A DNA stretch of 64,000 bases from Siminovitchia terrae (lineage in GTDB: Bacteria > Bacillota > Bacilli > Bacillales > Bacillaceae_C): positions 124,001-188,000 of the forward strand of contig NZ_QYTW02000003.1 of assembly GCF_003605405.2 (NCBI RefSeq), given 5' to 3'. Position numbers and translations under genes: made by a program. Below, piece after piece: positions 48,455 to 57,811 of the stretch. Position 1 is the first letter of the stretch, and each line of letters opens with the position of its first letter. The notes below the pieces were generated by a model that saw only the letters and a list, made by a program, of their open reading frames with translations, searched no databases and was not told the DNA's origin.

Positions 48455-49609
48455 TTAAAGGAGTGTATGAACTAACCGTCTTGTCTCCCTGTCTACTTCC
48501 CTTATGGCAGAAAAATCAGGATTTTCAATGACATGGTGCCTTTCCATGGCTGTTTCGATTAGTTCTTCAATCCTGATAAATGGTATTTTCTGTTCAAGGA
48601 AAGCATTTACAGCAGCTTCATTTGCTGCATTTAATACTGTTGGCAATGTACCGCCCCGCCGTCCGGCCTCATAGGCGAAATATAGGCACCGGTATCGGTC
48701 CATGTCCATTTTTTCAAAGTGAAGCTCCCCAATTTCCGCAAGGTTAAGTCTTTTCGCCGACGGAAGCGGTAAGCGCTCCGGATAAGTCAGAGCATATTGA
48801 ATAGGAACTCTCATATCAGGGGTCCCCAGCTGCGCAATCACACTGCTGTCGTGGAATTCGACAAGCGAGTGTATGATGCTTTCTCTGTGCAAAAGAACAT
48901 CTATTTGATCATAAGGTAAATCAAACAGCCAATGAGCCTCTATTACTTCAAGGCCTTTGTTCATCATTGTAGCAGAGTCAATCGTAATTTTGGAGCCCAT
49001 TGACCAATTAGGGTGATTTAAAGCCTGTTCAAGGGTCACAAACTTCAATTCTTCTCGGCTCAAATCTCTAAAGCTCCCGCCTGATGCAGTAATAAGCAGC
49101 CTGGATAGATTCTTCATGTCCTCACCTTGCAAACATTGGAAAATAGCCGAGTGCTCGCTATCGACCGGTAAGATATCCACCTTTTTTTCCTTTGCCGCCG
49201 TCATAACAAGATGTCCCGCTGTTACCAATGTTTCTTTATTGGCTATAGCAATATTTTTCCCAGCTTCAATCGCCTGTAACGTCGGATAGAGTCCAACACT
49301 ACCGATAACTGCATTCAGAACAACATCCGCCTTGTCGTAAACCGCTGCTTCCACCAGACCCTGTTCGCCATATACAAATTTTATCTCAGACGAGTACTCC
49401 CCTTGCAAAGTTTCGCAGTCCTCTTTTGTCTGTACCGCAACAAGTGGTGGGTGAAACTCCGTAATAATCTCCCTGACAAGCTCTATATTTCTGCCGGCCG
49501 TTATGGCAGCCAGTTGAAATTTCTCAGGATGCTCCCTGATCAACTCAAGAGTTTGAGTGCCGATTGATCCTGTTGCTCCCAATAAACTAATATATTTCAA
49601 ACTCTTCAC
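48455..49609 (-). CDS. dxr: 1-Deoxy-D-xylulose-5-phosphate reductoisomerase
   Basis: A 384-residue MEP-pathway enzyme. NADPH binding is at [14 protein letters not shown], the metal/substrate motif is [15 protein letters not shown], and [21 protein letters not shown] is the family signature. It makes methylerythritol phosphate for isoprenoids, including the lipid used by uppS and cell-wall synthesis. Confidence 0.97.
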   Translation of the reverse strand: MKSLKYISLLGATGSIGTQTLELIREHPEKFQLAAITAGRNIELVREIITEFHPPLVAVQTKEDCETLQGEYSSEIKFVYGEQGLVEAAVYDKADVVLNAVIGSVGLYPTLQAIEAGKNIAIANKETLVTAGHLVMTAAKEKKVDILPVDSEHSAIFQCLQGEDMKNLSRLLITASGGSFRDLSREELKFVTLEQALNHPNWSMGSKITIDSATMMNKGLEVIEAHWLFDLPYDQIDVLLHRESIIHSLVEFHDSSVIAQLGTPDMRVPIQYALTYPERLPLPSAKRLNLAEIGELHFEKMDMDRYRCLYFAYEAGRRGGTLPTVLNAANEAAVNAFLEQKIPFIRIEELIETAMERHHVIENPDFSAIREVDRETRRLVHTLL

Positions 49610-49724
49610 TCCCGATGACTACTATTCATACTTATTCAAAAAAATGACCGAATTTAGAAGCAAGGTTTGGACAAAAACCAAGCTACAAACGATTTGCCGT
49701 TGATTATTTGGTGATATCCACTAA

Positions 49725-49888
49725 TTAAATGCGCCTTGGCGTATTTGCGCCCAGATTTTATCGAGCACCGCTCGATAAATTTCCTCTTAAAATCTGTGAC
49801 ATTCGCCGGAGGCTTTAACTCTATTCAGCCACCAATATGCATTCTCACCACTTACTGAAGTGGGAGACTTCTGCTGAATGAAGTTAAA
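49725..49888 (+). repeat. Family A repeat, copy 9 (shortened)
   Basis: A 164-base copy missing the GGGG/CCCC hairpin. It lies between cdsA and dxr, and its final GTTAAA contains the cdsA stop codon on the minus strand (49884-49886). Confidence 0.9.
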
Positions 49889-50669
49889 TAATTTGCAGCA
49901 CGTGGACGAGCGGTAATACAAACAACCAGCTGTCACATCTGTCCAAAATGCCTCCATGCCCTGGCATGATATTGCCCGAATCCTTCACCCCATAATGACG
50001 TTTAAAGGCGGATTGGGCCAAGTCTCCAATTTGTCCAAAAACGGAAAGTACCACAGTCACAATCAGCAATTTGACAAGTGGGATATCAAGGCTGGTAAAG
50101 CTGAAAAATGCCAGCGCAATGAGCACAGCAATCACAATTCCGCCCAGGGAACCTCCAATGGTCTTGTTTGGACTGATTTCCGGCCATAGCTTGCGCTTGC
50201 CTAAAGACCTTCCAACAAAATACGCTCCGGAATCCGTTCCCCATACAACAAACAGCACATAGAACAAATAAACGATTCCAGCTTCACGTGTTTCCATCAG
50301 AAAATGGAAACCAATTCCTACATACAATACCGATAGTATAACAAATCCAGCATCATCAAAAGTGAATTTATTTTTACTTATAACAGTATATGATAAAAAA
50401 AGGAGGACAGCCAAAATGGCAGCCTTTATTTTAATATCCGCCCCATGGCCTGAATCAAACGCCTGTCCGGGTAGAAGAATAACCCAAAGGAGCGCTAAAG
50501 ACAAGGCTCCTTGCACAGAAACGAGCGACAGGTTTCGCATTCTCAATAATTCATACAGCCCAATTGTTGCCATGGCATATATCAAGAGAATGAAAGGAAT
50601 CCCGCCGATATAAAGCAATGGTAAAAAAATCGCTATTGCTACTATTGCTGAAATAATTCTAACCTTCAT
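49884..50669 (-). CDS. cdsA: Phosphatidate cytidylyltransferase
   Basis: A 261-residue enzyme with eight or so membrane helices and the signature region ISPNKTIGGSLGG plus GNIMPGHGGILDRCDS near the end. It makes CDP-diacylglycerol for phospholipids. Start overlaps the uppS stop by one base (TAATG). The last codons and stop come directly against repeat copy 9, so the tail may have been slightly altered (..VHVLQII). Confidence 0.96.
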   Translation of the reverse strand: MKVRIISAIVAIAIFLPLLYIGGIPFILLIYAMATIGLYELLRMRNLSLVSVQGALSLALLWVILLPGQAFDSGHGADIKIKAAILAVLLFLSYTVISKNKFTFDDAGFVILSVLYVGIGFHFLMETREAGIVYLFYVLFVVWGTDSGAYFVGRSLGKRKLWPEISPNKTIGGSLGGIVIAVLIALAFFSFTSLDIPLVKLLIVTVVLSVFGQIGDLAQSAFKRHYGVKDSGNIMPGHGGILDRCDSWLFVLPLVHVLQII

Positions 50670-51463
50670 TATTGTATCTCCTCACCAAGTAATCCGCCAT
50701 ATCTCCTGGAACGCTTTTGAAATGATTCAACTGCTTCAAACAAGTGCTCTTCCGAGAAATCAGGCCAGAGAACATCCATGAAGTACAGCTCTGTGTACGC
50801 AAGCTGCCAAAGCATGAAATTGCTCAGGCGAACCTCCCCACTTGTTCTGATAAGCAAGTCTGGATCTTTCAAGCTTTTTGTCATCAAATAAGTCGAAAAG
50901 CATTCATTGTCAATATCCTCTTCACTAATAATGCCTTTCTTGACATCTGTGGCTAGATGTTTGATCGCATCAATTATCTCCGAGCGGCTTCCGTAGTTTA
51001 ATGCAAAGTTTAAAATGAGACCGTCATTGTTTTTTGTTTTCTCTTTTGCATGATCGACAGCTCTTCTTGTACTCACGGGGAGCTGGTCCATATCTCCCAT
51101 TGTTGAAACTTTTACATTTTCCTCAATCAATTCTGGTAGAAAACTGTTCAAAAACTGTTCTGGAAGTTTCATTAAGTAATCAACCTCTGTTTTAGGGCGC
51201 TTCCAGTTCTCAGTTGAAAAAGCATATAATGTAAGGATTTTAATTCCTAGTTTATTAGCTGCTTTCGTTACTTTTTTTACTGTCTTCATTCCCTCATGAT
51301 GGCCTGCAATACGGGGAAGAGTCCTTTTTTTCGCCCATCTTCCGTTGCCATCCATAATGATAGCAACATGGTCCGGAATAGGGTGGGCAAGAATTTGACT
51401 GATTCGGTCATCCTGCCCATCTTGATCCTTTGAAGTTTTCCATAACTTCATTTTATTGAACAT
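50669..51463 (-). CDS. uppS: Undecaprenyl diphosphate synthase (cis-prenyltransferase)
   Basis: A 264-residue enzyme with the active-site motif IIMDGNGRWAKKR, YAFSTENWKRP and LIRTSGEVRLSNFMLWQ. It builds the C55 carrier lipid of peptidoglycan and teichoic acids from farnesyl diphosphate. It is followed immediately by cdsA. Confidence 0.97.
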   Translation of the reverse strand: MFNKMKLWKTSKDQDGQDDRISQILAHPIPDHVAIIMDGNGRWAKKRTLPRIAGHHEGMKTVKKVTKAANKLGIKILTLYAFSTENWKRPKTEVDYLMKLPEQFLNSFLPELIEENVKVSTMGDMDQLPVSTRRAVDHAKEKTKNNDGLILNFALNYGSRSEIIDAIKHLATDVKKGIISEEDIDNECFSTYLMTKSLKDPDLLIRTSGEVRLSNFMLWQLAYTELYFMDVLWPDFSEEHLFEAVESFQKRSRRYGGLLGEEIQ

Positions 51464-51578
51464 AATGAGTCCTCCGTCAGAAATACATTCTTCTGTGCGT
51501 CAAACATATTTTAGCATATCCATATGATGAAGCGATATGATTCTCCATCGATTTATTCCTTCATTTTGGTATAAAAGG

Positions 51579-51601
51579 AAAAAACCCTCCAAAAGGAGGG
51601 A
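51579..51601 (-). terminator. Intrinsic terminator after frr
   Basis: CCCTCC-TTTT-GGAGGG followed by TTTTTT on the minus strand, about 65 bases beyond the frr stop. Confidence 0.85.
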
Positions 51602-51665
51602 TTTATATTTAAAAATAAGAACTTTTCCTGTTTACCCGGATCAAACAGGGGCTTTCGCTTTTGTA

Positions 51666-52223
51666 TTATACAGCCAAAACTTCCTGTTCTTTCTCTTTTG
51701 TAAGTTCATCAATTTGCTTAATATGTTCATCCGTCAGCTTTTGAATGTCATCTGCATAACCGCGTAGGTCATCTTCAGAAATTTCACCGTTCTTTTCAAG
51801 TTTTTTCAAATCTTCGTTCCCGTCTCTGCGGATGTTTCTTATGACAACCTTGGCATCTTCTGCTTCTTTTCTAACTTGTTTCACAAGATCCTTGCGTCGT
51901 TCTTCCGTTAGCTGCGGAATGGAAATCCGAATCAGGGAGCCGTCGTTAGATGGCGTTAAACCAAGATCGGATTTTAAAATGGCTTTTTCCATTTCGCCTA
52001 AAGTCGTTTTATCATAAGGCTGGATCACAAGGAGACGAGCTTCAGGTACTGAAATGTTTGCCATTTGGTTAATTGGCGTCGGAGCACCGTAATAATCAAC
52101 AGAAATCTTGTCCAAAAGCGCTGCATTCGCCCGGCCCGCACGAATGCTTGCCAATTCACGACTGTACACCTGAATGGCTTTTCCCATTCTGTCTTTCGCA
52201 TTTGAAATCACTTTATTCGGCAT
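51666..52223 (-). CDS. frr: Ribosome recycling factor
   Basis: A 185-residue protein: [22 protein letters not shown]-type N-terminus and [17 protein letters not shown]. It separates ribosomal subunits with EF-G after termination. It overlaps the pyrH stop by one base (TAATG), so it is translationally coupled. Confidence 0.98.
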   Translation of the reverse strand: MPNKVISNAKDRMGKAIQVYSRELASIRAGRANAALLDKISVDYYGAPTPINQMANISVPEARLLVIQPYDKTTLGEMEKAILKSDLGLTPSNDGSLIRISIPQLTEERRKDLVKQVRKEAEDAKVVIRNIRRDGNEDLKKLEKNGEISEDDLRGYADDIQKLTDEHIKQIDELTKEKEQEVLAV

Positions 52224-52948
52224 TATTCCTTCCCCCTTACTATCGTTCCAATTTGTTTACCCATGACAGCACGTTTGATATTTCCTTTTTCTGTAAAAGA
52301 GAACACGATCAACGGAATATCATTGTCCATGCAAAGAGATGACGCGGTAGAGTCCATGACAGCAAGTCCTTCTTTCAATACATCAAGATAAGAAAGCCTG
52401 TCATATTTGACTGCATCCTTATGCGTCTTCGGATCCGCGCTGTATACACCATCCACATTATTTTTTGCCATTAAGATAACATCAGCTTCAATTTCTGCTG
52501 CTCTTAATGCCGCTGTTGTATCCGTTGAGAAGTATGGATTACCAGTGCCCGCCGCAAAGATGACAACACGTTTCTTTTCCAAGTGTCTGATGGCACGGCG
52601 CCTGATGTAAGGTTCAGCAACTTGAAGCATATCAATGGACGTTTGAACACGAGTTTCAATTCCAAGATGCTCTAAGCTATCCTGCAAAGCTAAGGAGTTC
52701 ATCACCGTTGCCAGCATCCCCATATAATCTGCAGTTGCACGGTCCATGCCCATTTCGCTTCCAATTTTTCCGCGCCAGATATTTCCGCCTCCGACGACTA
52801 CAGCAACTTCAACGTCAAGCTCAGCCACCTCTTTAACTTGCTCTGCAATGGATTTGATCACTGCCGGGTTGATACCGAAGCCTTCATCTCCCGCCAGTGC
52901 TTCACCACTTAATTTAAGTACGACTCTTTTGTATTTTGGGGTATCCAT
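52223..52948 (-). CDS. pyrH: UMP kinase
   Basis: A 241-residue amino-acid-kinase-fold enzyme: [24 protein letters not shown] and [14 protein letters not shown] are the phosphate- and nucleotide-binding motifs. ATG at 52948 ([12 protein letters not shown]) follows GGAGGTTCAG; upstream in-frame codons are not family-like. Confidence 0.97.
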   Translation of the reverse strand: MDTPKYKRVVLKLSGEALAGDEGFGINPAVIKSIAEQVKEVAELDVEVAVVVGGGNIWRGKIGSEMGMDRATADYMGMLATVMNSLALQDSLEHLGIETRVQTSIDMLQVAEPYIRRRAIRHLEKKRVVIFAAGTGNPYFSTDTTAALRAAEIEADVILMAKNNVDGVYSADPKTHKDAVKYDRLSYLDVLKEGLAVMDSTASSLCMDNDIPLIVFSFTEKGNIKRAVMGKQIGTIVRGKE

Positions 52949-52998
52949 CTGAACCTCCAATAATCCCTTATTGTATGTATTTGACAAATGTTGTTTTT

Positions 52999-53029
52999 AA
53001 AATAGGGAACACGATGTGTTCCCTATTTT
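52999..53029. terminator. Perfect hairpin between tsf and pyrH
   Basis: Fourteen-base arms (AAAATAGGGAACAC and complement) with a three-base loop; symmetrical A/T ends allow termination in either direction. It may partly insulate pyrH-frr from rpsB-tsf. Confidence 0.8.
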
Positions 53030-53101
53030 AACATATAAATTCTAAAGCTATTGCTTAATAGGCCTCGATTACATCTGAAACGGACCCGTGTATCACATTA
53101 C

Positions 53102-53983
53102 TTACTTTTTCGTTTGGCTCATTACCTCTTCAGCGAAGTTTTCTTGACGCTTTTCCATACCTTCGCCTACTTCATAACGAACAAATCCGAGCACTTCAGC
53201 ACCTTTGGCTTTTACAAATTTACCAACTTTTTCATCTGGGTTTTTGACAAATGATTGATCAAGAAGGCAGATTTGCTCGAAAAACTTACCGAGGCGGCCT
53301 TCAACCATTTTTGCAACAATTTTTTCAGGCTTGCCTTCGTTCAAAGCTTGCTGTGTAAGAACTTGGCGTTCACGATCGATTTCTTCCTCAGAAACCTGGT
53401 CGCGTGAAACATATTTTGGATTGATGGCAGCAATATGCATAGCAACATCTTTTGCAGCTTCTTCATCATTTGTTCCTTCAAGAACTGCTAGAACGCCAAT
53501 GCGTCCGCCCATATGAAGATATTCACCGAATACGCCGTTGTCAGATTTCGTTTTAATTTCGAAACGACGGAGTGTAATTTTTTCTCCAATTTTAGCAATC
53601 GCGCTGTTAATAAATTCAGTCACAGTTTCGCCGTTGCTCATTTTTTGTTCCAAAGCTTCTTCAATGGATGCAGGCTTGTTCGCAAGAAGATGCTCAGCCA
53701 GTTCCTTTACAAGCTGTTGGAAATTTTCGTTTTTTGCAACAAAATCAGTTTCTGCGTTCACTTCTAAAAGAACTGCTGTGTTTCCTTCACTTAAAATAAA
53801 AGTAGTTCCTTCAGCTGCAATTCTGTCAGCTTTCTTAGCAGCGGAAGCCATTCCTTTCTTTCTAAGGAAGTCGATCGCTTCCTCCATGTTGCCGTTTGTT
53901 TCTGTCAAAGCTTTTTTGCAATCAAGCATGCCGGCACCAGTTTTGGCACGCAATTCTTTAACCATTTGAGCAGTAATTGCCAT
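53102..53983 (-). CDS. tsf: Elongation factor Ts
   Basis: A 293-residue nucleotide-exchange factor for EF-Tu, with the UBA-like start [19 protein letters not shown] and [20 protein letters not shown] at 53983 follows GAGGAGG by eight bases; the in-frame extension to 54028 would include that site. Full family length. Confidence 0.97.
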   Translation of the reverse strand: MAITAQMVKELRAKTGAGMLDCKKALTETNGNMEEAIDFLRKKGMASAAKKADRIAAEGTTFILSEGNTAVLLEVNAETDFVAKNENFQQLVKELAEHLLANKPASIEEALEQKMSNGETVTEFINSAIAKIGEKITLRRFEIKTKSDNGVFGEYLHMGGRIGVLAVLEGTNDEEAAKDVAMHIAAINPKYVSRDQVSEEEIDRERQVLTQQALNEGKPEKIVAKMVEGRLGKFFEQICLLDQSFVKNPDEKVGKFVKAKGAEVLGFVRYEVGEGMEKRQENFAEEVMSQTKK

Positions 53984-54040
53984 TTTCATTTCCTCCTCGT
54001 GTAATAAAAAAGGTGTCAATAAGCACATGATTGTGTGAAA

Positions 54041-54075
54041 AAAGGTGACAAAGTGTCATCACTCTTATCACCTTT
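54041..54075. terminator. Hairpin in the rpsB-tsf gap
   Basis: AAAGGTGA/TCACCTTT arms with a long loop. In B. subtilis and others the rpsB-tsf spacer carries an attenuating hairpin; this may be the equivalent. Confidence 0.5.
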
Positions 54076-54111
54076 CGAATCGCCTGAATTCAGGCAGATA
54101 TCATATAACGA

Positions 54112-54843
54112 TTATGCATTAGCAGTTTCAGTAGATGCTTGTTCTTCCTCTGCAGGCTCTTCACTGTATTTAGCTTCCAATAATGCATCAGCCATTTTAG
54201 AAGTAAGCAATTTTACTGCGCGGATTGCATCATCGTTTGCTGGAATGACATAATCTATTTCATCCGGATCACAGTTTGTATCAACGATACCGACGATTGG
54301 AATATTCAACTTACGCGCTTCCGCAACAGCAATGCGCTCTTTTCTAGGGTCAATGATGAACATTGCATCCGGAAGAGTCTTCATGTCTTTAATACCACCC
54401 AAGAACTTGACAAGACGATCACGCTCTCTGTTGAGCATAACTACTTCTTTCTTTGGAAGGACTTCGAAAGTACCGTCTTCTTCCATTTTTTCAATCGCTT
54501 TTAAGCGCTCAATTCTTTTTTGGATCGTTTCAAAGTTAGTCAAAGTTCCGCCAAGCCAACGATGGTTCACATAAAATTGGCCTGCACGTTCAGCTTCATC
54601 TTTAACAGATTCTTGAGCTTGTTTTTTAGTTCCGACAAAAAGGACTTTACCATTGTTTTCGGAAAGCTCTCTCATAAAGTTATAAGCTTCTTCAACCTTC
54701 TTGACTGTTTTTTGCAAGTCAATGATATAGATACCGTTTCTTTCCGTAAAGATGTATTTTTTCATCTTAGGATTCCAGCGGCGTGTTTGGTGTCCAAAGT
54801 GTACACCTGCTTCAAGCAATTGCTTCATAGAAATGATTGACAT
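54112..54843 (-). CDS. rpsB: 30S ribosomal protein S2
   Basis: A 243-residue protein: [20 protein letters not shown] and [20 protein letters not shown] are S2 hallmarks, with an acidic Glu/Ala-rich tail. First gene of the rpsB-tsf unit. Start follows GAGGAGG. Confidence 0.98.
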   Translation of the reverse strand: MSIISMKQLLEAGVHFGHQTRRWNPKMKKYIFTERNGIYIIDLQKTVKKVEEAYNFMRELSENNGKVLFVGTKKQAQESVKDEAERAGQFYVNHRWLGGTLTNFETIQKRIERLKAIEKMEEDGTFEVLPKKEVVMLNRERDRLVKFLGGIKDMKTLPDAMFIIDPRKERIAVAEARKLNIPIVGIVDTNCDPDEIDYVIPANDDAIRAVKLLTSKMADALLEAKYSEEPAEEEQASTETANA

Positions 54844-54961
54844 AATTTTTTCCTCCTCGGTTTTTCCTCCGCTTCACTCATCTTCCGGAAAGACTGTTCT
54901 GTCGAAAAAAACAGCACCCTGTCGCGAAAATCATGAAACGTGTGTATTAATACCATCAAAT

Positions 54962-54990
54962 AATATAGCATAACCAAATATGTTAATCAA
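54962..54990 (-). promoter_or_regulatory. Sigma-A promoter of rpsB-tsf
   Basis: Minus-strand TTGATT (-35, 54985-54990), 17-base spacer, TATATT (-10, 54962-54967), about 115 bases upstream of rpsB. Confidence 0.65.
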
Positions 54991-55105
54991 GCACGAAATG
55001 CCGTATCGCTCTATGGAGCCAATTAAACGAACAATCATGAAACAAGACTAAGAGTAGTTGTCACATCGAAAAATGCTTCCAGTGCTCTTTTTGTCTTTTT
55101 GATGG

Positions 55106-55202
55106 GAAAAGCGCCAGCGCCTTACTCATCACGTACTGAGTCCTTCTGACTTATCGTAGGAAGAAGCGCGAAGTATGTAGTCGGTAGGCGCTGGAGCTGG
55201 AC
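55106..55202 (+). repeat. Family B repeat, copy 8 (short)
   Basis: GAAAAGCGCCAGCGCC ... TAGGCGCTGGAGCTGGAC, with complementary AGCGCC/GGCGCT ends. Confidence 0.75.
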
Positions 55203-55437
55203 CATAAAGCACTTTGTTCAAAATGTTAAACCTAAAAAATTATCTTTCAAAAACCCTTTTAAAATCGTCGATAACTCAAATTATACTACTGCTAAACAGC
55301 CCTATTCAGAATACAATTTTTTCTGTTATTATTTCAGATTCTCTCGTTTCCTCCACAAGAAATATCCGATCAACCCGCAAAAACAACAATTAGAATATTA
55401 GTGTATTCGGACCTATTTTTATTTGTGGCAATCACTA
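55203..55437. other. Intergenic region between family B copy 8 and the swrB terminator
   Basis: No gene, RNA or repeat recognised in this AT-rich stretch. Confidence 0.45.
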
Positions 55438-55464
55438 AAAAGAGCCAACGATCGTCAGCTCTTT
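55438..55464 (-). terminator. Intrinsic terminator of the flagellar operon
   Basis: AAAGAGC/GCTCTTT stem with a TTTTT run on the minus strand, downstream of swrB, the last gene of the fla operon here. Confidence 0.75.
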
Positions 55465-55601
55465 TCACAAACTCCTGAGATAATAATTCGAATTCTTCCG
55501 CTTTGAGGAGGGCTTCTGCTCTTGAATTCACCCTAAGTTTTTTAAAAAAATTTTGCTTAAATGATTATAGAACTTTCATATTCCGGAATAAAGACAGCAA
55601 T

Positions 55602-56093
55602 TCACCGGAATTTCATCAGAAGCTCTATTTCTGTTTTACCTTTATTCAGCTTCCTGGCTATGTCCGTAACGGTCAGTCCTTGTTCAGCCAGCAACTTCAC
55701 CTGCTCCCTCAACGGCTGTGGATCTGTGGCATCGTCAGAGACATCGCTTAGGGGGTCTTGTTTCGATTCCAAGGGCCTTGCCTCCTCTTGAACATCCTGA
55801 TGCTCCTCAGTCGCTGGAACAAGCTTCTTTTCTTCCATTATAATATTTGCCGCTATAGCAGCCGTAGTTTTATCTTCTGTCTCCCTACTCTCCATTAACC
55901 TGCTCAAAAGTTTTTCATTTTCATCTTTAATTTCTTCAAGCAGGGAAGCCATTACCTGTTCTGACTCCTTAAGGACAAGCTGTTGTCTCTTTTCAATGCC
56001 CATCAACTTGTTTTGTCGCATATACAGTAGTAGCAGAGCAAACGCCAAAAGGACGTTGATTAGAAATAAAATGAATATAAGTGTCCCAGTCAC
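55602..56093 (-). CDS. swrB: SwrB-like swarming/flagellar assembly protein
   Basis: A 163-residue protein with one N-terminal membrane helix (TLIFILFLINVLLAFALLLLY split at the anchor), a coiled-coil region (about 35-75), a disordered acidic linker, and a C-terminal helix-turn-helix-like motif (LTVTDIARKLNKGKTEIELLMKF). SwrB promotes flagellar type III export in B. subtilis. I chose GTG at 56093, nine bases after GGCGGAG; an ATG at 56114 would overlap sigD by 17 bases. Identity rests on position after sigD and architecture. Confidence 0.8.
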   Translation of the reverse strand: MTGTLIFILFLINVLLAFALLLLYMRQNKLMGIEKRQQLVLKESEQVMASLLEEIKDENEKLLSRLMESRETEDKTTAAIAANIIMEEKKLVPATEEHQDVQEEARPLESKQDPLSDVSDDATDPQPLREQVKLLAEQGLTVTDIARKLNKGKTEIELLMKFR

Positions 56094-56097
56094 TTTT

Positions 56098-56880
56098 TCA
56101 TCTCCGCCTGTCATTTTTGTCCGTCTTCAATAATTGCTGCCTTAATTTGAAGAGGGCTTTGGAATGGATTTGTGAAATTCTTGATGTGGAAAGCTGCATA
56201 ATATGGCCGATTTCCGTCAGCGTTAACTCTTCTTCATAAAAGAGACTTAAAACAAGCTGCTCATTTTCAGTAAGGGTTGTGATCACTTCCGCCATTTCTT
56301 CGAGCCATTCTTTTTGTATAATCTGCTCTTCCGGGGTTGGAGTCTGATCATCTTTGATTGTATACGAATGATTTTCTTCGTCCTCTTCTCCCGACATATA
56401 TTCATTCACGGAGAAAATCTGGGCAAAAAAGTACTCATTCATTGTTTTGATCACTTCCGTATCGGTCACACCCATTTTGGCAGCAATTTCTTCAGATGAT
56501 ACATGACGCATAAATTCTTGTTCCAAAGCGTTTTGTACACTTTCTATTTCTTTTGCCTTCTCGCGTGTACTTCTCGGAAGCCAATCTTCCTTTCGCAGCC
56601 CATCTATAATAGCCCCTCTAATCCTAAAAGAAGCGTAAGTATCAAATTTAAGTTTCCTAGTCAAATCAAACTTGTCCAAAGCATCGAGCAACCCCATAAT
56701 ACCCAAGCTTTTTAATTCTTCCCTACTCACGTTTTGAGGCAAATTAACCGAAATTCTTTGCACATGATAAGTGACAAGCGGCATATATTTTTTCACTAAG
56801 TGATTGCCTGATTCCGAGTCTCGCTCCTCTCTCCAGCGTTCCCAATGTTTATGTTCCTCAAGGGGCAGTGTAAGTGACAT
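56098..56880 (-). CDS. sigD: RNA polymerase sigma factor SigD (FliA/WhiG family)
   Basis: A 260-residue sigma factor: region 2 (LDALDKFDLTRKLKFDTYAS, RIRGAIIDGLRKEDWLPRS) and region 4 helix-turn-helix (LTEIGHIMQLSTSRISQIHS). It directs late flagellar, motility and autolysin genes. ATG at 56880 follows GAGGAGGGG. In B. subtilis five chemotaxis genes separate it from flhG; here only 64 bases do. Confidence 0.95.
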   Translation of the reverse strand: MSLTLPLEEHKHWERWREERDSESGNHLVKKYMPLVTYHVQRISVNLPQNVSREELKSLGIMGLLDALDKFDLTRKLKFDTYASFRIRGAIIDGLRKEDWLPRSTREKAKEIESVQNALEQEFMRHVSSEEIAAKMGVTDTEVIKTMNEYFFAQIFSVNEYMSGEEDEENHSYTIKDDQTPTPEEQIIQKEWLEEMAEVITTLTENEQLVLSLFYEEELTLTEIGHIMQLSTSRISQIHSKALFKLRQQLLKTDKNDRRR

Positions 56881-56944
56881 GTGTATCCCCTCCTCTAACA
56901 AATTAGAATGCTTCGGGAAAAGAAAATCCTTTTAGTGCAATTTT

Positions 56945-57811
56945 TTATTTGCTGTAAAACATTTTTTGCAACCTAGTAATAAATGACTCTTTCAAATGAG
57001 CAGGCTCCTGATTTAAATTTCCATGGATGAGAGATAGAGTCAGTTTTTTCATATTGACTGAAACAGGTGCTCTTGGAAATTCCAAATATACCGGTCGATT
57101 GGCTAGAACGGCTTTTCTCATATGCTTATCTTCAGGCAATATCCCCAATAAGTGGATTTCTTTTTGAAGAAAGGTTTCCATTGCTTTCTTGAGACGTTCG
57201 AAGGTCTCCCTTCCTTGCTTATCATTGTCTGAACGGTTGCATATGAGGAGCATCCTAGCATCAGCCCGAACCCGGTGGATTAGCTTCATCATGGAATAAG
57301 CATCCATGATAGCCGTAGCCTCCGGTGTTGTAATGACGATGATCTCATCAGCCGCCAGCGATAGTCGAAGCATCCACGGCCCTGCACCAGCGCCCATGTC
57401 AAAAATGATAATGTCGTAGATTTCCTGCATTCGTTTGAAGCCATAAAAAAGCCTGTCAACTGTTGTCTCGTCAAGCTCAACTGCTTCTTGAAATCCATTT
57501 CCGCCGGCGATAAACGAAACACCGCCAGGACCCAATTCGACAATTTCGGAAAGTGGTTCTTGATTATAAATAAAATCACCCATCGTTTTCGTTGCCGCTC
57601 CACCCAACAGTAAATTGACATTCCCCATGCCAATGTCCAGATCGACAACAAGTACATTAAACCCCTGCTCAGTAAGAATGATTGCCATATTGCTGGAAAT
57701 ATTGGATTTTCCCACTCCACCTTTTCCGCTGACAACAGCTAGAGTCCTCGCTTTTTTTCGGGGCTGCCTATTGATTTTTCTACGTAGGTTTTCTGCCTGA
57801 TCCTTCCTCAT
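56945..57811 (-). CDS. flhG: Flagellar number regulator FlhG (YlxH), MinD-like ATPase
   Basis: A 288-residue ParA/MinD-type ATPase with the deviant Walker A GKGGVGKSNISSNMA, switch I/II Asp residues in VDLDIGMGNVNLL and IIFDMGAGAG, and a C-terminal membrane-targeting region. An N-terminal basic stretch (ENLRRKINRQPRKKART) can stimulate FlhF GTPase. It overlaps flhF by 4 bases. It controls flagellar number and placement. Confidence 0.94.
   Translation of the reverse strand: MRKDQAENLRRKINRQPRKKARTLAVVSGKGGVGKSNISSNMAIILTEQGFNVLVVDLDIGMGNVNLLLGGAATKTMGDFIYNQEPLSEIVELGPGGVSFIAGGNGFQEAVELDETTVDRLFYGFKRMQEIYDIIIFDMGAGAGPWMLRLSLAADEIIVITTPEATAIMDAYSMMKLIHRVRADARMLLICNRSDNDKQGRETFERLKKAMETFLQKEIHLLGILPEDKHMRKAVLANRPVYLEFPRAPVSVNMKKLTLSLIHGNLNQEPAHLKESFITRLQKMFYSK

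Noticed and set aside
9839-49888. CRISPR array from regularly recurring repeats
   Set aside because: The repeats are about 195 bases long, kilobases apart and without spacers.
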